Shown here in pieces: positions 35,810 to 44,305 of a stretch of 64,000 bases of DNA (position 1 is its first letter; each line of letters starts with the position of its first letter). Source of the stretch: Gammaproteobacteria bacterium. Its GTDB lineage: Bacteria > Pseudomonadota > Gammaproteobacteria > Thiohalomonadales > Thiohalomonadaceae. The stretch is from contig JAPHSX010000003.1 of NCBI GenBank assembly GCA_026196575.1, positions 62,001-126,000 on the forward strand, in the 5' to 3' direction. Position numbers and translations under genes: made by a program. The notes beneath the pieces were generated by a model that was given only the letters and a program-made list of their open reading frames with translations, searched no databases and was not told where the DNA came from.

Positions 35810-35860
35810 TTGTCATCAAAGTTTCACCACGCATTCATCATTCTGTCATCTTTGTGTCGC
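35810..35860 (+). promoter_or_regulatory. Extended Pho box array upstream of pstS
   Basis: Five half-sites follow each other at exactly 11 bases: GTCAT (35812), TTCAC (35823), TTCAT (35834), GTCAT (35845), GTCGC (35856). The two outer 18-base boxes (35810-35827 and 35843-35860) each match the PhoB consensus at 14 positions. It ends 45 bases before the pstS start. Such arrays let several PhoB dimers bind side by side. Confidence 0.85.
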
Positions 35861-35905
35861 AGACTGGCGACAGTCAAAATGATGATTAACAGGAGTGAAG
35901 TTCCG

Positions 35906-36877
35906 ATGAAAGCAGTGAAGAAGATCCTCGCCGGCGTGATCGGTGTAACCTTGATGGCTGGCCAGGCAGTGGCAGCCGCCACGGTGGATGCGGGCGTGCC
36001 GGTCTACCAGAAGGCCAGCGGTGTCTCCGGCAACATCTCCAGTGTCGGCTCTGATACCCTGGCCAACCTGATGACCCTGTGGGCCGAGGAGTTCAAGCGC
36101 CTCTACCCCAACGTCAATATCCAGATCCAGGCGGCAGGCTCCTCTACCGCGCCGCCGGCCCTGACTGAGGGGACCTCGAACCTCGGCCCGATGAGCCGCA
36201 AGATGAAGAACAAGGAGATCGAGGCCTTCGAGAAGAAGCACGGTTATCAGCCGCTGGCCATTCCGGTTGCCATCGACGCCCTGGCCGTCTATGTGCACAA
36301 GGACAACCCGGTAAGTGGGCTGACCATTCCGCAGGTGGATGCCATCTTCTCCGCCACCCGCAAGTGCGGCGGTGAGGGCGATATCTCCACCTGGGGTGAG
36401 GCCGGGGTAACCGGTTCCCTGGGCAGCAAGAATATCCAGATCTACGGCCGTAACTCCGTCTCCGGCACCTACGGTTACTTCAAGAAGCATGCACTGTGCA
36501 AGGGTGACTTCAAGAATAGCGTCAACGAGCAGCCCGGTTCGGCCTCGGTGGTGCAGTCGGTCTCCAGCTCCATTAACGGTATCGGCTACTCGGGCGTGGG
36601 TTACAAGACCTCCGGCGTCAAGGCGGTAGCGCTGGCGAAAAAACCGGGGCAGCCCTTCGTGGCGGCCACCACCGAGAATGCGCTGAACAGCACCTATCCG
36701 CTCAGCCGCTTCCTTTACGTCTACGTCAACAAGCACCCCAACAAGCCGCTGGCCCCGCTGGAGCGTGAGTTCATCAAGATGGTGCTCTCCAGGGCTGGAC
36801 AGGAGGTGGTGTTGAAGGATGGGTATATCGCGCTGCCCGCCAGCGTGGTGGAGAAACAGCTGAAGTTGCTGGACTAA
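35906..36877 (+). CDS. pstS: Periplasmic phosphate-binding protein
   Basis: 323 residues with a signal peptide ([19 protein letters not shown], cut near AVAAA). Family motifs are [35 protein letters not shown] and the phosphate-binding [18 protein letters not shown]. The start at 35906 has AGGAGTG upstream, whereas the frame extends back through the Pho boxes. It is the first gene of the pst system here, but pstC lies 12.9 kb downstream. A terminator follows directly. Confidence 0.96.
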   Translation: MKAVKKILAGVIGVTLMAGQAVAAATVDAGVPVYQKASGVSGNISSVGSDTLANLMTLWAEEFKRLYPNVNIQIQAAGSSTAPPALTEGTSNLGPMSRKMKNKEIEAFEKKHGYQPLAIPVAIDALAVYVHKDNPVSGLTIPQVDAIFSATRKCGGEGDISTWGEAGVTGSLGSKNIQIYGRNSVSGTYGYFKKHALCKGDFKNSVNEQPGSASVVQSVSSSINGIGYSGVGYKTSGVKAVALAKKPGQPFVAATTENALNSTYPLSRFLYVYVNKHPNKPLAPLEREFIKMVLSRAGQEVVLKDGYIALPASVVEKQLKLLD

Positions 36878-36907
36878 CCATCGGCCTGCGGGTTGGCAGT
36901 AAAAGAG

Positions 36908-36932
36908 AAAACGCCCCGTCGGGGCGTTTTTT
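36908..36932 (+). terminator. Terminator after pstS
   Basis: AAAACGCCCC and GGGGCGTTTT pair around GTC and a T-run follows. It ends the pstS transcript, so pstC, pstA and pstB need their own promoter. Confidence 0.92.
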
Positions 36933-36940
36933 CGTTGGTG

Positions 36941-37261
36941 CTAATGGAGGTTAAGGTAGGGGAGCAGTGCCTGCATCGTCGCTTCACCGCAGCAATGAAA
37001 GCTGAGGGTGGTATGGCCTCCCTCGCCGCAGTGGCTTACCTGCGCGGCGATGCGATGGTGCTCGCTGTATTGCGCACCGGGGATGCTCAGCACGATCTCG
37101 ACCTCGGCGTGGTGGTTGAGGGTGATGGCGCCGGTGTTCACCCGCATGGTGTGCCGGCCGATGTGCTCGGTGACGGCCCGCACGAAGCCGAGCGGCCTGT
37201 AGTCAAGCACCACACGGATATCGTGTGGCCGGGGTGGGATGTGGCTGATTGACGTCTCCAT
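36941..37261 (-). CDS. Small PilZ-like domain protein
   Basis: 106 residues. The pattern DIRVVLDYRPLGFVRAVTEH, then a beta-rich stretch with VEIVLSIPG and HHRIAAQVSHC, resembles a PilZ domain, the c-di-GMP receptor fold. The usual RxxxR and DxSxxG motifs are not both clear. The binding residues may therefore be lost. AAGG precedes the ATG. It is convergent with pstS and sits under a plus-strand frame that has no family resemblance. The alternative is a non-coding stretch, but its codon use and start favour a gene. Confidence 0.55.
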   Translation of the reverse strand: METSISHIPPRPHDIRVVLDYRPLGFVRAVTEHIGRHTMRVNTGAITLNHHAEVEIVLSIPGAQYSEHHRIAAQVSHCGEGGHTTLSFHCCGEATMQALLPYLNLH

Positions 37262-37498
37262 TTTCGGCCCTTCCTGGTTGTGCCCTGTTCACAGAGGGTT
37301 TTTTCAGGGTAGACAACTCGACCCGTATTTCCATATTTGAAAATCAGCGAATGGTGATCTCCCCGTTTGCGATTTTGCGGCGTGGACAAAATCGGGCGCG
37401 AATCGCGTGGTTTTCGCTAAAGGATTCCCTTTGGTGATGAAGGGGTTGTCGGCTATTGTTACGGTAGTTACTGAGTCGCCGGTTTTCCGTGAGATGTA

Positions 37499-38833
37499 AT
37501 GGATAGTCGTAAAACAATAAATAAATTTGATGATTTTTGCTCGCCGTCAGGCCGCCGGGGTGGGCATTTCTTTTTGTTGCTACTGCTGCTCTTTAGCGCC
37601 CTCCCGAATGTCACGGCGGAGGCGGCGGAGGCGGCGGATGCGGGATGGTATCAGATCGATGCGCAGGGTGAGGTCTCGCTGCGGCTCACCTTTTTCTGGT
37701 CGACGCTCTGCCCCCATTGTGAAACAGCACGCCCGCTGGTGGAGGCCTACGCTGCGGCACACCCCTGGTTGCGGCTGGAGTCGCTGGAGCTCGGTGCCAG
37801 CGCCAGCAACCGTGAGCGTTACCGTAGGATGGCGGCGTCGCTGGGAGTCGAGGCGCGTGCGGTGCCCGCCTTCTTCTATTGCGGGGGGATGCAGGTGGGG
37901 TTCGATGCCGCGCACGGCGGGGCGGAGCTGTTTGACGGTATCGAGGCGTGTCGTGAGCGGTTGCGAGCGGGGGAGGGGATGCAGGGGCCCGTGCCCACGA
38001 CGCGGCTGCCGATGGGCGTTGAACGCGGGGATCTCGGCCTGGTTACGCTGACGGTGATGCTGGCCACCCTCGATGCCTTTAACCCCTGTGCCTTCTTCGT
38101 GTTGCTGTTTCTGCTCGGTATGTTGAGCCACGCCGCCGAGCGACGGCGCATGCTGCTGGTGGGCGGGATCTTTGTCTTTTTCTCCGCGCTGCTCTACTTC
38201 CTCTTTATGAGTGCCTGGCTCAACCTCTTCTTGCTGCTGGGGTGGATGCGTCCGGTCACCATTGTCGCGGCATTGCTGGCGCTGCTGGCGGCGAGCCTCA
38301 ATATCAAGGATGCCCTCTACCCTGGCAGCGGCCCCTCGCTCTCCATCCCCGATGAGCGCAAGCCGGGGCTGTTCCGGCGCATGCGCGGGTTGTTGCAGTT
38401 GCAGGGCACGGCGGGACTGTTGCTGGCCACAGTGGTGCTGGCGCTGCTGGCCAATAGCTACGAGCTGCTCTGCACCTCGGGTCTGCCGATGGTCTACACC
38501 CGCATCCTCACCCTGGAGCTGCTGCCACGGACAGACTATTACCTCTACCTGCTGCTCTACAATCTGGTCTATGTGACGCCACTGGCGCTGCTGGTGCTGC
38601 TCTTCTCGCTGGGGGTGGCGCGGGGTAAGCTGCAGGCGCTTGGCGGACGGTTGCTGAAGCTGCTCTCGGGGCTGATGATGCTGGGGCTGGGTCTGCTACT
38701 GTTGCTGGCGCCACACTGGCTCAACTCGCCCTGGAGCACGGTGCTGGTGATTGCGCTGGCGCTGTTGATCACGCTGCTGTTTCGCCGCCACTGGCGCCAG
38801 AATACGAAAAAAATCGAGAAAAAAAGCCAATAA
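37499..38833 (+). CDS. Thioredoxin-like domain fused to a DsbD/CcdA-type membrane domain
   Basis: 444 residues. A signal anchor (about 22-42) precedes a thioredoxin-fold domain (about 50-165) with the redox motif CPHC (Cys71, Cys74). A membrane part of about eight helices follows (from about 180). It holds NPC in DAFNPCAFFVLLF (Cys197) and a second cysteine in YELLCTSGLP (Cys325). This Cys pair at matching places is the layout of DsbD, which carries electrons from the cytoplasm to periplasmic thiols. The domain order, thioredoxin first, is the reverse of C-terminal DsbD-gamma. It may reduce disulfides in cytochrome c maturation or a stress protein. A 237-base gap upstream has only AT-rich promoter-like sequence. 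Confidence 0.82.
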   Translation: MDSRKTINKFDDFCSPSGRRGGHFFLLLLLLFSALPNVTAEAAEAADAGWYQIDAQGEVSLRLTFFWSTLCPHCETARPLVEAYAAAHPWLRLESLELGASASNRERYRRMAASLGVEARAVPAFFYCGGMQVGFDAAHGGAELFDGIEACRERLRAGEGMQGPVPTTRLPMGVERGDLGLVTLTVMLATLDAFNPCAFFVLLFLLGMLSHAAERRRMLLVGGIFVFFSALLYFLFMSAWLNLFLLLGWMRPVTIVAALLALLAASLNIKDALYPGSGPSLSIPDERKPGLFRRMRGLLQLQGTAGLLLATVVLALLANSYELLCTSGLPMVYTRILTLELLPRTDYYLYLLLYNLVYVTPLALLVLLFSLGVARGKLQALGGRLLKLLSGLMMLGLGLLLLLAPHWLNSPWSTVLVIALALLITLLFRRHWRQNTKKIEKKSQ

Positions 38834-38876
38834 TAAAATCGCGTAACTACCCCCTCTCCACCTTGGGTGTTAGCGC

Positions 38877-38941
38877 CGTAGGAGCGACTTTAGTCGCGAA
38901 CAGAGGTGGCAGATTTCTCGCGGTCACAGACCGCTCCTACG
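38877..38941 (-). repeat. REP-like repeat, family A copy 2
   Basis: This is the reverse complement of the element at 769-830, with arms CGTAGGAGCGACTTTAGTCG and GCGGTCACAGACCGCTCCTAC. It overlaps the last codons and the stop of the spermidine-synthase-like gene on the minus strand. That suggests the repeat has changed the end of the protein. Confidence 0.8.
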
Positions 38942-39758
38942 AAACAGCGCCACCAGGGGGAACAGATAAAAAACCGCTAAAAAACTGCTTGTTGAATTTG
39001 CGCAGGCTGTGCAGCAATGCCGTAAACTCGATAGCGGTGTGCAGCTCCAGGCGCCTGGCCCGGTCGTCGAGCCCGCGCAGTTGCTTCCTGGCCGTTGCCT
39101 GCCGGGTGGCGATGCCGATCACATTGGCCTTGCCCTCAACCGGCAGACGCAGCGCCTGCTTGTCAAAGCTAAGCGACATATCTTCGATGAAGTCATTGGC
39201 ATGGACGCGGTCATCGGACCAGAGATTCATCGACAGCACCCCCTCGGTGGCGAGCAGGTCACGGCAGGCGGCGAAGAAACTACTGCCACAGACCGAGTAG
39301 GCGACCCCCCTGTCGAGAAAGGCGTCGATCAGCATCACATCGTAGCCCGCCTGGTCGATGGGGTGCTGGCGCACGAAGTGGCCAGCGTCATCGTATATGA
39401 CATGCAGTCGCGGCTCTTCGGGCAGCTCAAAGTAGCGGTGAGCGATCTGATGTACCTCGGGACGAAACTCCACCGCATCGATGTGGCACTGTGGATAGTA
39501 GTGCAGCAGGAACTTGGCCAGCGAGCCTCCGCCCAGCCCCAGCAACAGTACCCGTCGTGGCGCCTCGCAAAAGAGCAGGGCGGCACACATGGCGCGGGTG
39601 TAGCTGAGGCTCAGCTGACAGGGGTCGCGCAGTAGCATGCTGCTTTGCCTCGCGTCGGTGCCGAAATGGAGTGAACGGGAGAGGTTGTCCTCCACCACCT
39701 CGATGACCCCCAACTGGTCGTGGCTCTGGTGAATTACCTCGCCCTGGTACTTGCGCAT
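38937..39758 (-). CDS. Spermidine-synthase-like AdoMet-fold protein
   Basis: 273 residues. The Rossmann core has VLLLGLGGGSLAKFLLHYYP, VEFRPEVHQIAHRYF and YDVMLIDAFLDRG, which fits the SpeE (polyamine aminopropyltransferase) superfamily. The shortened, divergent active site makes the true reaction uncertain; many such stand-alone proteins are methyltransferase-like. GGAGA lies seven bases before the ATG at 39758. The stop codon lies within a REP-like repeat. It is divergent from the small gene at 39835. Confidence 0.8.
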   Translation of the reverse strand: MRKYQGEVIHQSHDQLGVIEVVEDNLSRSLHFGTDARQSSMLLRDPCQLSLSYTRAMCAALLFCEAPRRVLLLGLGGGSLAKFLLHYYPQCHIDAVEFRPEVHQIAHRYFELPEEPRLHVIYDDAGHFVRQHPIDQAGYDVMLIDAFLDRGVAYSVCGSSFFAACRDLLATEGVLSMNLWSDDRVHANDFIEDMSLSFDKQALRLPVEGKANVIGIATRQATARKQLRGLDDRARRLELHTAIEFTALLHSLRKFNKQFFSGFLSVPPGGAVS

Positions 39759-39834
39759 GTTTGGTCTCCATTGGTTAGGGGGAATTTGCGGTACTATCCT
39801 TGGAAATACAAGACAAGAAGAGGAGGGGCACGTC

Positions 39835-40200
39835 ATGCGCTATGTGGTGGTTATTAATCTGGACTACCAAAGCCATGAGCACGGCAAGCTCAAGGCGTTG
39901 TTTGGTGCGATCAGCGAGGCGATGCGGGAGCAGGGCTTTGTGACCGATGGGCGACGCTTCACCATCGACACTGACCCGCAGGAGGCACAGCGGCTGGCAC
40001 GTCTCGTGATCGAGCAGGTGGAGCAGCAGTACAACGCCAGGGGGGAGTCGATTTACGTCTATATCAAGGAGTTTTTCGGCTTCGCGATGGATAGCGCGGT
40101 TAATCTGCTGTTGCCCCCCAATGATGATATCGAGGTGAGCGAACTGGAGGAGATGGATGGTATCAATCTTGTGAATTTCATGCATTTCCTTGATAAATAG
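39835..40200 (+). CDS. Conserved hypothetical protein
   Basis: 121 residues, starting MRYVVVINLDYQSHEHGKLK. It is acidic, soluble and has mixed alpha and beta character; I do not recognise a family. AGGAGGGG precedes the ATG, and codon use is like that of its neighbours, so it is most likely expressed. The stop is followed by a hairpin at 40212-40233 (CCACCACG/CGTGGTGG) without a T-run. It is divergent from the spermidine-synthase-like gene. Confidence 0.72.
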   Translation: MRYVVVINLDYQSHEHGKLKALFGAISEAMREQGFVTDGRRFTIDTDPQEAQRLARLVIEQVEQQYNARGESIYVYIKEFFGFAMDSAVNLLLPPNDDIEVSELEEMDGINLVNFMHFLDK

Positions 40201-40302
40201 CCTGCCTTCGGCCACCACGACGTCCCGTGGTGGACCATCCTCCACCCGCTGTTGATGTTATGATCGCGTCACAATTTCTGACGACGTAAGGGGCGACGAC
40301 CT

Positions 40303-41028
40303 ATGGAAGACGGTGCCTGGCGCAGGGAAGTGGTGGTGCGGCGCCATCCGCGTGCCAAGTATGTGCGGCTCAAGATCCACCGGCCCGGGCGTGTGGAGGT
40401 GGTGGTGCCGCCGGGCTTTGATGAACGTGACCTGCCCGCGATTCTCGACCACCACAGCGCCTGGGTAGATGAGCGGCTGGGCCGCTTTGATGCCCCCCAT
40501 GGGCCGCAGGCCGCTTTGTTTTCCCGCCCCACGGAGTTCAACCTGCAGGCCATTGATGAGCAGTGGCGGCTGGAGTATCGGCCGCGTAGCGGGGGGCGTA
40601 ACGGTTGCCGTGAGTTTGCGCCGGGGCAATTGGCGATCACTGCCGAGCATGATACAGAGCGGCGTGAGCTGCTCAGGGGCTGGTTGCAGCGCAGGGCCAA
40701 AGAGCGGTTGCCGGCATGGTTGCGCGAGACCAGCCGCGAGCTGGAGCTGCCTTTCACCGGTGTCACCATACGCGGGCAGCGCAGCCGCTGGGGCAGTTGT
40801 TCGGCTGCCGGGAATATCAATCTTAACTACGGGCTGCTCTTTCTACCCCCCGATCTGGTGCGCTACCTTTTTGTGCATGAGCTCTGCCACACCGTCCATC
40901 TCAACCACTCCCTCCGTTATTGGGCGCTGGTGCAGAGCAAGGAGCCGCACTACAAAATCCTGGAGCGGGCGCTCAAACAGGCGGCCCATGTGGTGCCCGC
41001 CTGGCTGCATCAGCCGTTTGGCGGGTAG
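40303..41028 (+). CDS. YgjP-like (DUF45) metallopeptidase
   Basis: 241 residues. The zinc-binding motif is HELCHTVHLNHS, with His192, Glu193, His196 and a likely third ligand at His202. RGQRSRWGSCSAAGNINLNY just before it is the conserved region of YgjP/DUF45 proteins. A basic N-terminal beta domain is also typical. The physiological substrate of this family is unclear. A plausible Shine-Dalgarno (AAGGGG) lies upstream. It is convergent with the SLC13 gene. Confidence 0.9.
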   Translation: MEDGAWRREVVVRRHPRAKYVRLKIHRPGRVEVVVPPGFDERDLPAILDHHSAWVDERLGRFDAPHGPQAALFSRPTEFNLQAIDEQWRLEYRPRSGGRNGCREFAPGQLAITAEHDTERRELLRGWLQRRAKERLPAWLRETSRELELPFTGVTIRGQRSRWGSCSAAGNINLNYGLLFLPPDLVRYLFVHELCHTVHLNHSLRYWALVQSKEPHYKILERALKQAAHVVPAWLHQPFGG

Positions 41029-41092
41029 CCCCGAGCTGCCTCGTTGCTCTCCTCGAAGCACTCCATCGGTTGCACTAAATTTCAGCAGCACA

Positions 41093-43081
41093 TCAAAATA
41101 TCAGATTCATCATCACCAGCATCACTACCAGAAAGAGCAGCGTCATAATGCTGCCGGCGCGCAGAAAATCTGGCACCCGATAGCCCGCTGGCCCCATGAT
41201 CAGGGCGTTGACCTGATGGGTGGGGATGAGGAAGGAGTTGGAGGTAGCGAGGGCGACGGTGAGGGCGAACACCGCCGGATCGCCTCCGGCGCCGATGGCG
41301 ATATTGACCGCCAGCGGCACCAGCAGCACGGTGGCCCCGACATTGGACATTACCAGGGTGAAGAGGGTGGCGAGCAGCGCCACCGCGCTCTGAATCACCC
41401 AAATGGGCATTCCGCCCACCACGCTCAGGGTCTGCTCGGCGATCCACTTGGCGGTGCCGCTGGTCTCGACCGCCAGCCCCAGCGGGATTAGAGAGGCGAG
41501 CAGAAAGACGGTCTTCCAGGAGACCGCCTGATAGGCCTCCTCGATGGTCAGCACCCGCGACAGGATCATCCCCACCGCCCCGCTCAGCAGCGCCACCGAG
41601 AGGCGCAGCTCGGAGAAGAGCACCAGCGCCAGGGTGATGACAAAGAAGGTGAGGGCGTAAGGCACCTTGTGCGGGCGCAGCTCCTCGTGCGGGTATTCGG
41701 TGGTAATGACGACGAAGTTGCGGTCCTTGGCAATGCGCCCCAGATCGGCCCACAGGGTGTGCACCATCAGCGTGTCGCTGGGCTGGAAGAGGGTGTCGCG
41801 CACCCCACCCTGCCGGTAGTTGATGAGGGTGTCGCCGCGGCGGATGGCGAGCAGCGAGAGGCCATAGCTCTTGCGCAACCACAGATCGCGCGCCGACTTG
41901 CCGATGAGGTTGGAGCTGGGGGGGAGAACGATCTCGGCGATCCCAGACTTGCTGGGCGAAAGGGCGTCGGCAAAGACGTCGAGTACCGGTTTGAGGTAGA
42001 CCCCGGTCTTTTCGGCAAAGTTGCTGATCTCCGCCTCGCTGGAGAGCACCCCGAGGATGGTGCCATCGCTGATGCCAAGGGTGCGGTCGATGGCGTCGGT
42101 GCCGATGCGCACCCCGTCGCCCTTGTTGACGGCGATGACGCGCATCCGGTAGAGGCGCTCCAGCTCATCGATGCTGAGCCCCGCCACCGGGCTCTCCTGC
42201 GTAACCACCAGCTCGTAGGCATCGAAGTCCTTTACCCCGTAGGTCTTGTCGAAATACTCCATCAGCCCCGTCCCCTCGACCCGCTCACTGGTGTAGACGG
42301 GCAGGATGAAGCGCCCGGCCAGCACAAAGTAGAGGATGCCGCTGGCCACCAGCGCCAGACCGATGGGGGTGACCGAGAAGAGTGACCAGCCCACCATCTG
42401 CTGGCCTGCGGGCAGGGCCTGGTTGGAGGTGAGAATAAGGTCGTTAAGCAGAATCAGCGGGCTGGAGCCGACCATGGTGACGGTACCGCCGAGGATGGCG
42501 CAAAACCCCATCGGCATCAGCAGGCGCGACATCGGCAGCCCGGTGCGCGCCGAGATGCGCGCCACCACCGGCAGAAACAGCGCCGCCGCGCCGACGTTCT
42601 GCATGAATGAGGAGATGATGCCCACGGTGCCGGAGATGATGGGGATGATGCGCCGCTCGCTGGTGCCGCCGACTCGCAGGATGAAGTTGGCGACACTGGC
42701 CATCAGCCCGGTCTTGTCCAGGCCGGCGCCGATGATCATCACCGCAATGATCGAGATAACCGCATTGGAGGAGAAACCGTCAAACAGCTGATTGTTGTCG
42801 ACCAGCCCCTGTTGCAGCCCCATCAGCGGGGCCAGCAGCGAGCTTAGCCCCAGCAGCACCATCACCGTGACGGCGGCGACATCGACCCCCACCACCTCAA
42901 AGGCAAAGAGATAGACGGTCAGCAACAGGATGGCGCTGACCCAGGCGACCTCGACCGTTGGTACCACCGTTGTCATGTAGAGCGCCAGCAGTAAAAACAG
43001 TGCGGCGGCAATTTTTTGTCTGCTGTCCAGAATGACGTTGGGCGAACCACTCTGTGCTTCGGGTGCTGATGTAGCCAACAC
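41093..43081 (-). CDS. SLC13/DASS-family transporter with two RCK_C domains, second copy
   Basis: 662 residues with two membrane halves (about 20-235 and 445-660) around a soluble middle (about 250-430). The middle looks like two RCK_C domains. Motifs include QNVGAAALFLPVVARIS and MSNVGATVLLVPLAVNIA, the pseudo-symmetric core of the family. It is a paralogue of the protein at 885-2723 but clearly diverged. The substrate may be sulfate, tellurite or a dicarboxylate. The start is GTG 43081 with GGAGG two bases away, or TTG 43078, which has better spacing. Confidence 0.87.
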   Translation of the reverse strand: MLATSAPEAQSGSPNVILDSRQKIAAALFLLLALYMTTVVPTVEVAWVSAILLLTVYLFAFEVVGVDVAAVTVMVLLGLSSLLAPLMGLQQGLVDNNQLFDGFSSNAVISIIAVMIIGAGLDKTGLMASVANFILRVGGTSERRIIPIISGTVGIISSFMQNVGAAALFLPVVARISARTGLPMSRLLMPMGFCAILGGTVTMVGSSPLILLNDLILTSNQALPAGQQMVGWSLFSVTPIGLALVASGILYFVLAGRFILPVYTSERVEGTGLMEYFDKTYGVKDFDAYELVVTQESPVAGLSIDELERLYRMRVIAVNKGDGVRIGTDAIDRTLGISDGTILGVLSSEAEISNFAEKTGVYLKPVLDVFADALSPSKSGIAEIVLPPSSNLIGKSARDLWLRKSYGLSLLAIRRGDTLINYRQGGVRDTLFQPSDTLMVHTLWADLGRIAKDRNFVVITTEYPHEELRPHKVPYALTFFVITLALVLFSELRLSVALLSGAVGMILSRVLTIEEAYQAVSWKTVFLLASLIPLGLAVETSGTAKWIAEQTLSVVGGMPIWVIQSAVALLATLFTLVMSNVGATVLLVPLAVNIAIGAGGDPAVFALTVALATSNSFLIPTHQVNALIMGPAGYRVPDFLRAGSIMTLLFLVVMLVMMNLIF

Positions 43082-43167
43082 GGCCTCCTTTGTTGCGTTA
43101 CGTTATTGCCTCAATTCTAGCTTCAAGCGCCGGTCTGGGACCACACTCCAAGAATACCCTTTTGTCA

Positions 43168-43597
43168 CAGCGGTTGCAGATCTCCCGGCCGAATTTGCGA
43201 TCGATGACGAGGCGGTGGCGGTGAAAAATCTTGCCTACGCCATGCGCAAGCAGGACTACGAGGTGGTCACCCGTGGCAGCGGCCCCGGTGGCCTGGAGGC
43301 GCTGGAACAGGGACAGTTTGACGTGGTGCTGACCGGCCTGCGCATGGAACGTGTCGATGGCATGGCGATCCTCCGCCATGCGCTGGAGCTGTCTGTGGAG
43401 CTGACACAACGCGCCGTCCATATCATACGGGAGGATGGAAAGACGCTGCCGACACTCGCGCAGCGCGAGGCCGACTATATTTGTTATGTGCTGACCCACT
43501 GCAAAGGAAACCGTACCAAGGCGGCACAGATCCTGGGGATCGACCGCGTCTCCCTGTAGCGCAACTGAAAAACTATCACCTTGCCGATGATGAGTGA
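43168..43597 (+). pseudogene. Decayed NtrC-type response regulator
   Basis: The first part is a receiver-like remnant (AIDDEAVAVKNLAYAMRKQD, QFDVVLTGLRMERVDGMAIL). The residue expected to be the phosphorylated Asp in LTDLRM is Gly (codon 43335-43337). It then jumps to a Fis-type DNA-binding end (NRTKAAQILGIDRVSL), so the central AAA+ sigma-54 domain is missing. The frame stops at TAG 43557-43559, where the family has Trp (LWRKL). One base is also lost just after it. Repairing both gives WRKLKNYHLADDE and a stop at 43597. No start codon with a ribosome site is seen. Confidence 0.85.
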
Positions 43598-43675
43598 TGG
43601 TCTGCCGGGGTGTTAGCCGTTATCGCAGGTTGCGACTATGCTGTTACCAGGTGAATGTATAGGGGAGGATGAGCG

Positions 43676-44020
43676 ATGCACGAGTCAGTGGATGAAATGG
43701 GAGAGAGGCGGGCGACGGTGACCATTTGGAAGCGTGGCCTCTACATGCTGCTGTTCGCACTGCTCTACAGTGTGGCCGAGGTTGTGCTGGCGGTGGTGGT
43801 GGTAGTGCAGTTCGGTTACCGTGTTATAAATGAGGTGAACCATCCGCGGTTACTCACCTTTGGCGCCGCGCTCTCCAGTTATATCTATCAGGTGTTTCGT
43901 TTTCTCAGTTTTAATAGTGAGCGGCTGCCCTACCCCTTTGACGAGTGGCCCGAGGGGGAGGCGCCGGAGCCTGATGCCGTGCAGCGCGAGCGTCTCTCCC
44001 GGGAAGAGCCGCCTGTATAG
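43676..44020 (+). CDS. DUF4389-like small membrane protein
   Basis: 114 residues. One or two hydrophobic helices (about 20-52) are followed by the conserved RLLTFGAALSSYIYQVFRFL and SFNSERLPYPFDEWP, which match DUF4389 from memory. It is predicted to sit in the inner membrane; function is unknown. A strong GGAGG precedes the ATG. It lies just left of the truncated gene copy and the exopolysaccharide island. Confidence 0.82.
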   Translation: MHESVDEMGERRATVTIWKRGLYMLLFALLYSVAEVVLAVVVVVQFGYRVINEVNHPRLLTFGAALSSYIYQVFRFLSFNSERLPYPFDEWPEGEAPEPDAVQRERLSREEPPV

Positions 44021-44045
44021 CAGTCCTAGGCGGGGCACCCGCAAC

Positions 44046-44165
44046 CAGATCACTAAGATCAACACCGCTATTCCCAAGCGCCGTTATCAGTTAGGAGACT
44101 TTGCCCTTACCGTGCTGGGTAAGGTGGAGAGTGGCGATGAGCACGCCTACCGCTATCTACTGGTA
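44046..44165 (+). pseudogene. Truncated copy of the gene at 49367
   Basis: Reading frame 3 gives 40 residues that align without gaps to the start of the 113-residue protein at 49367-49708; 33 of 40 are identical. It has no start codon and loses homology after YRYLL, where island sequence begins. It is a remnant of the 5' part of that gene and marks the left end of the exopolysaccharide island. Confidence 0.9.
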
Positions 44166-44305
44166 TGCTCAGCAGCGCCCTTCTGGATATTCACGCATAG
44201 GCACGTGTAAGCTGGCCGCCTATCCGATGGTGTAATGCTGTTAAGATAGAAACTATTTGCATATAGTTGTGATTGTGACGAATGGTAATATCTCTGAGAG
44301 GTTAG

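Noticed and set aside
35846-36736. Long minus-strand frame opposite pstS
   Set aside because: It is the mirror of a highly biased GC-rich coding region. Its translation has no recognisable domain, and pstS on the plus strand is certain.
36893-37252. Plus-strand frame after pstS
   Set aside because: It starts in the pstS terminator, shows no family pattern and lies opposite the PilZ-like gene, which has a better start site.
40212-40233. Hairpin CCACCACG/CGTGGTGG as a terminator
   Set aside because: The stem is fine but no T-run follows on either strand, so it is only mentioned with the neighbouring gene.
43032-43559. An intact 175-residue gene at this place
   Set aside because: Its first part runs back through the promoter and start of the SLC13 gene. 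The rest aligns to pieces of an NtrC-type regulator with disabling changes, so it is treated as a pseudogene.
43860-44210. A 116-residue frame ending in the island
   Set aside because: Only its last 40 or so residues are meaningful, and these are the truncated copy of the gene at 49367. The earlier part overlaps the DUF4389 gene in another frame.
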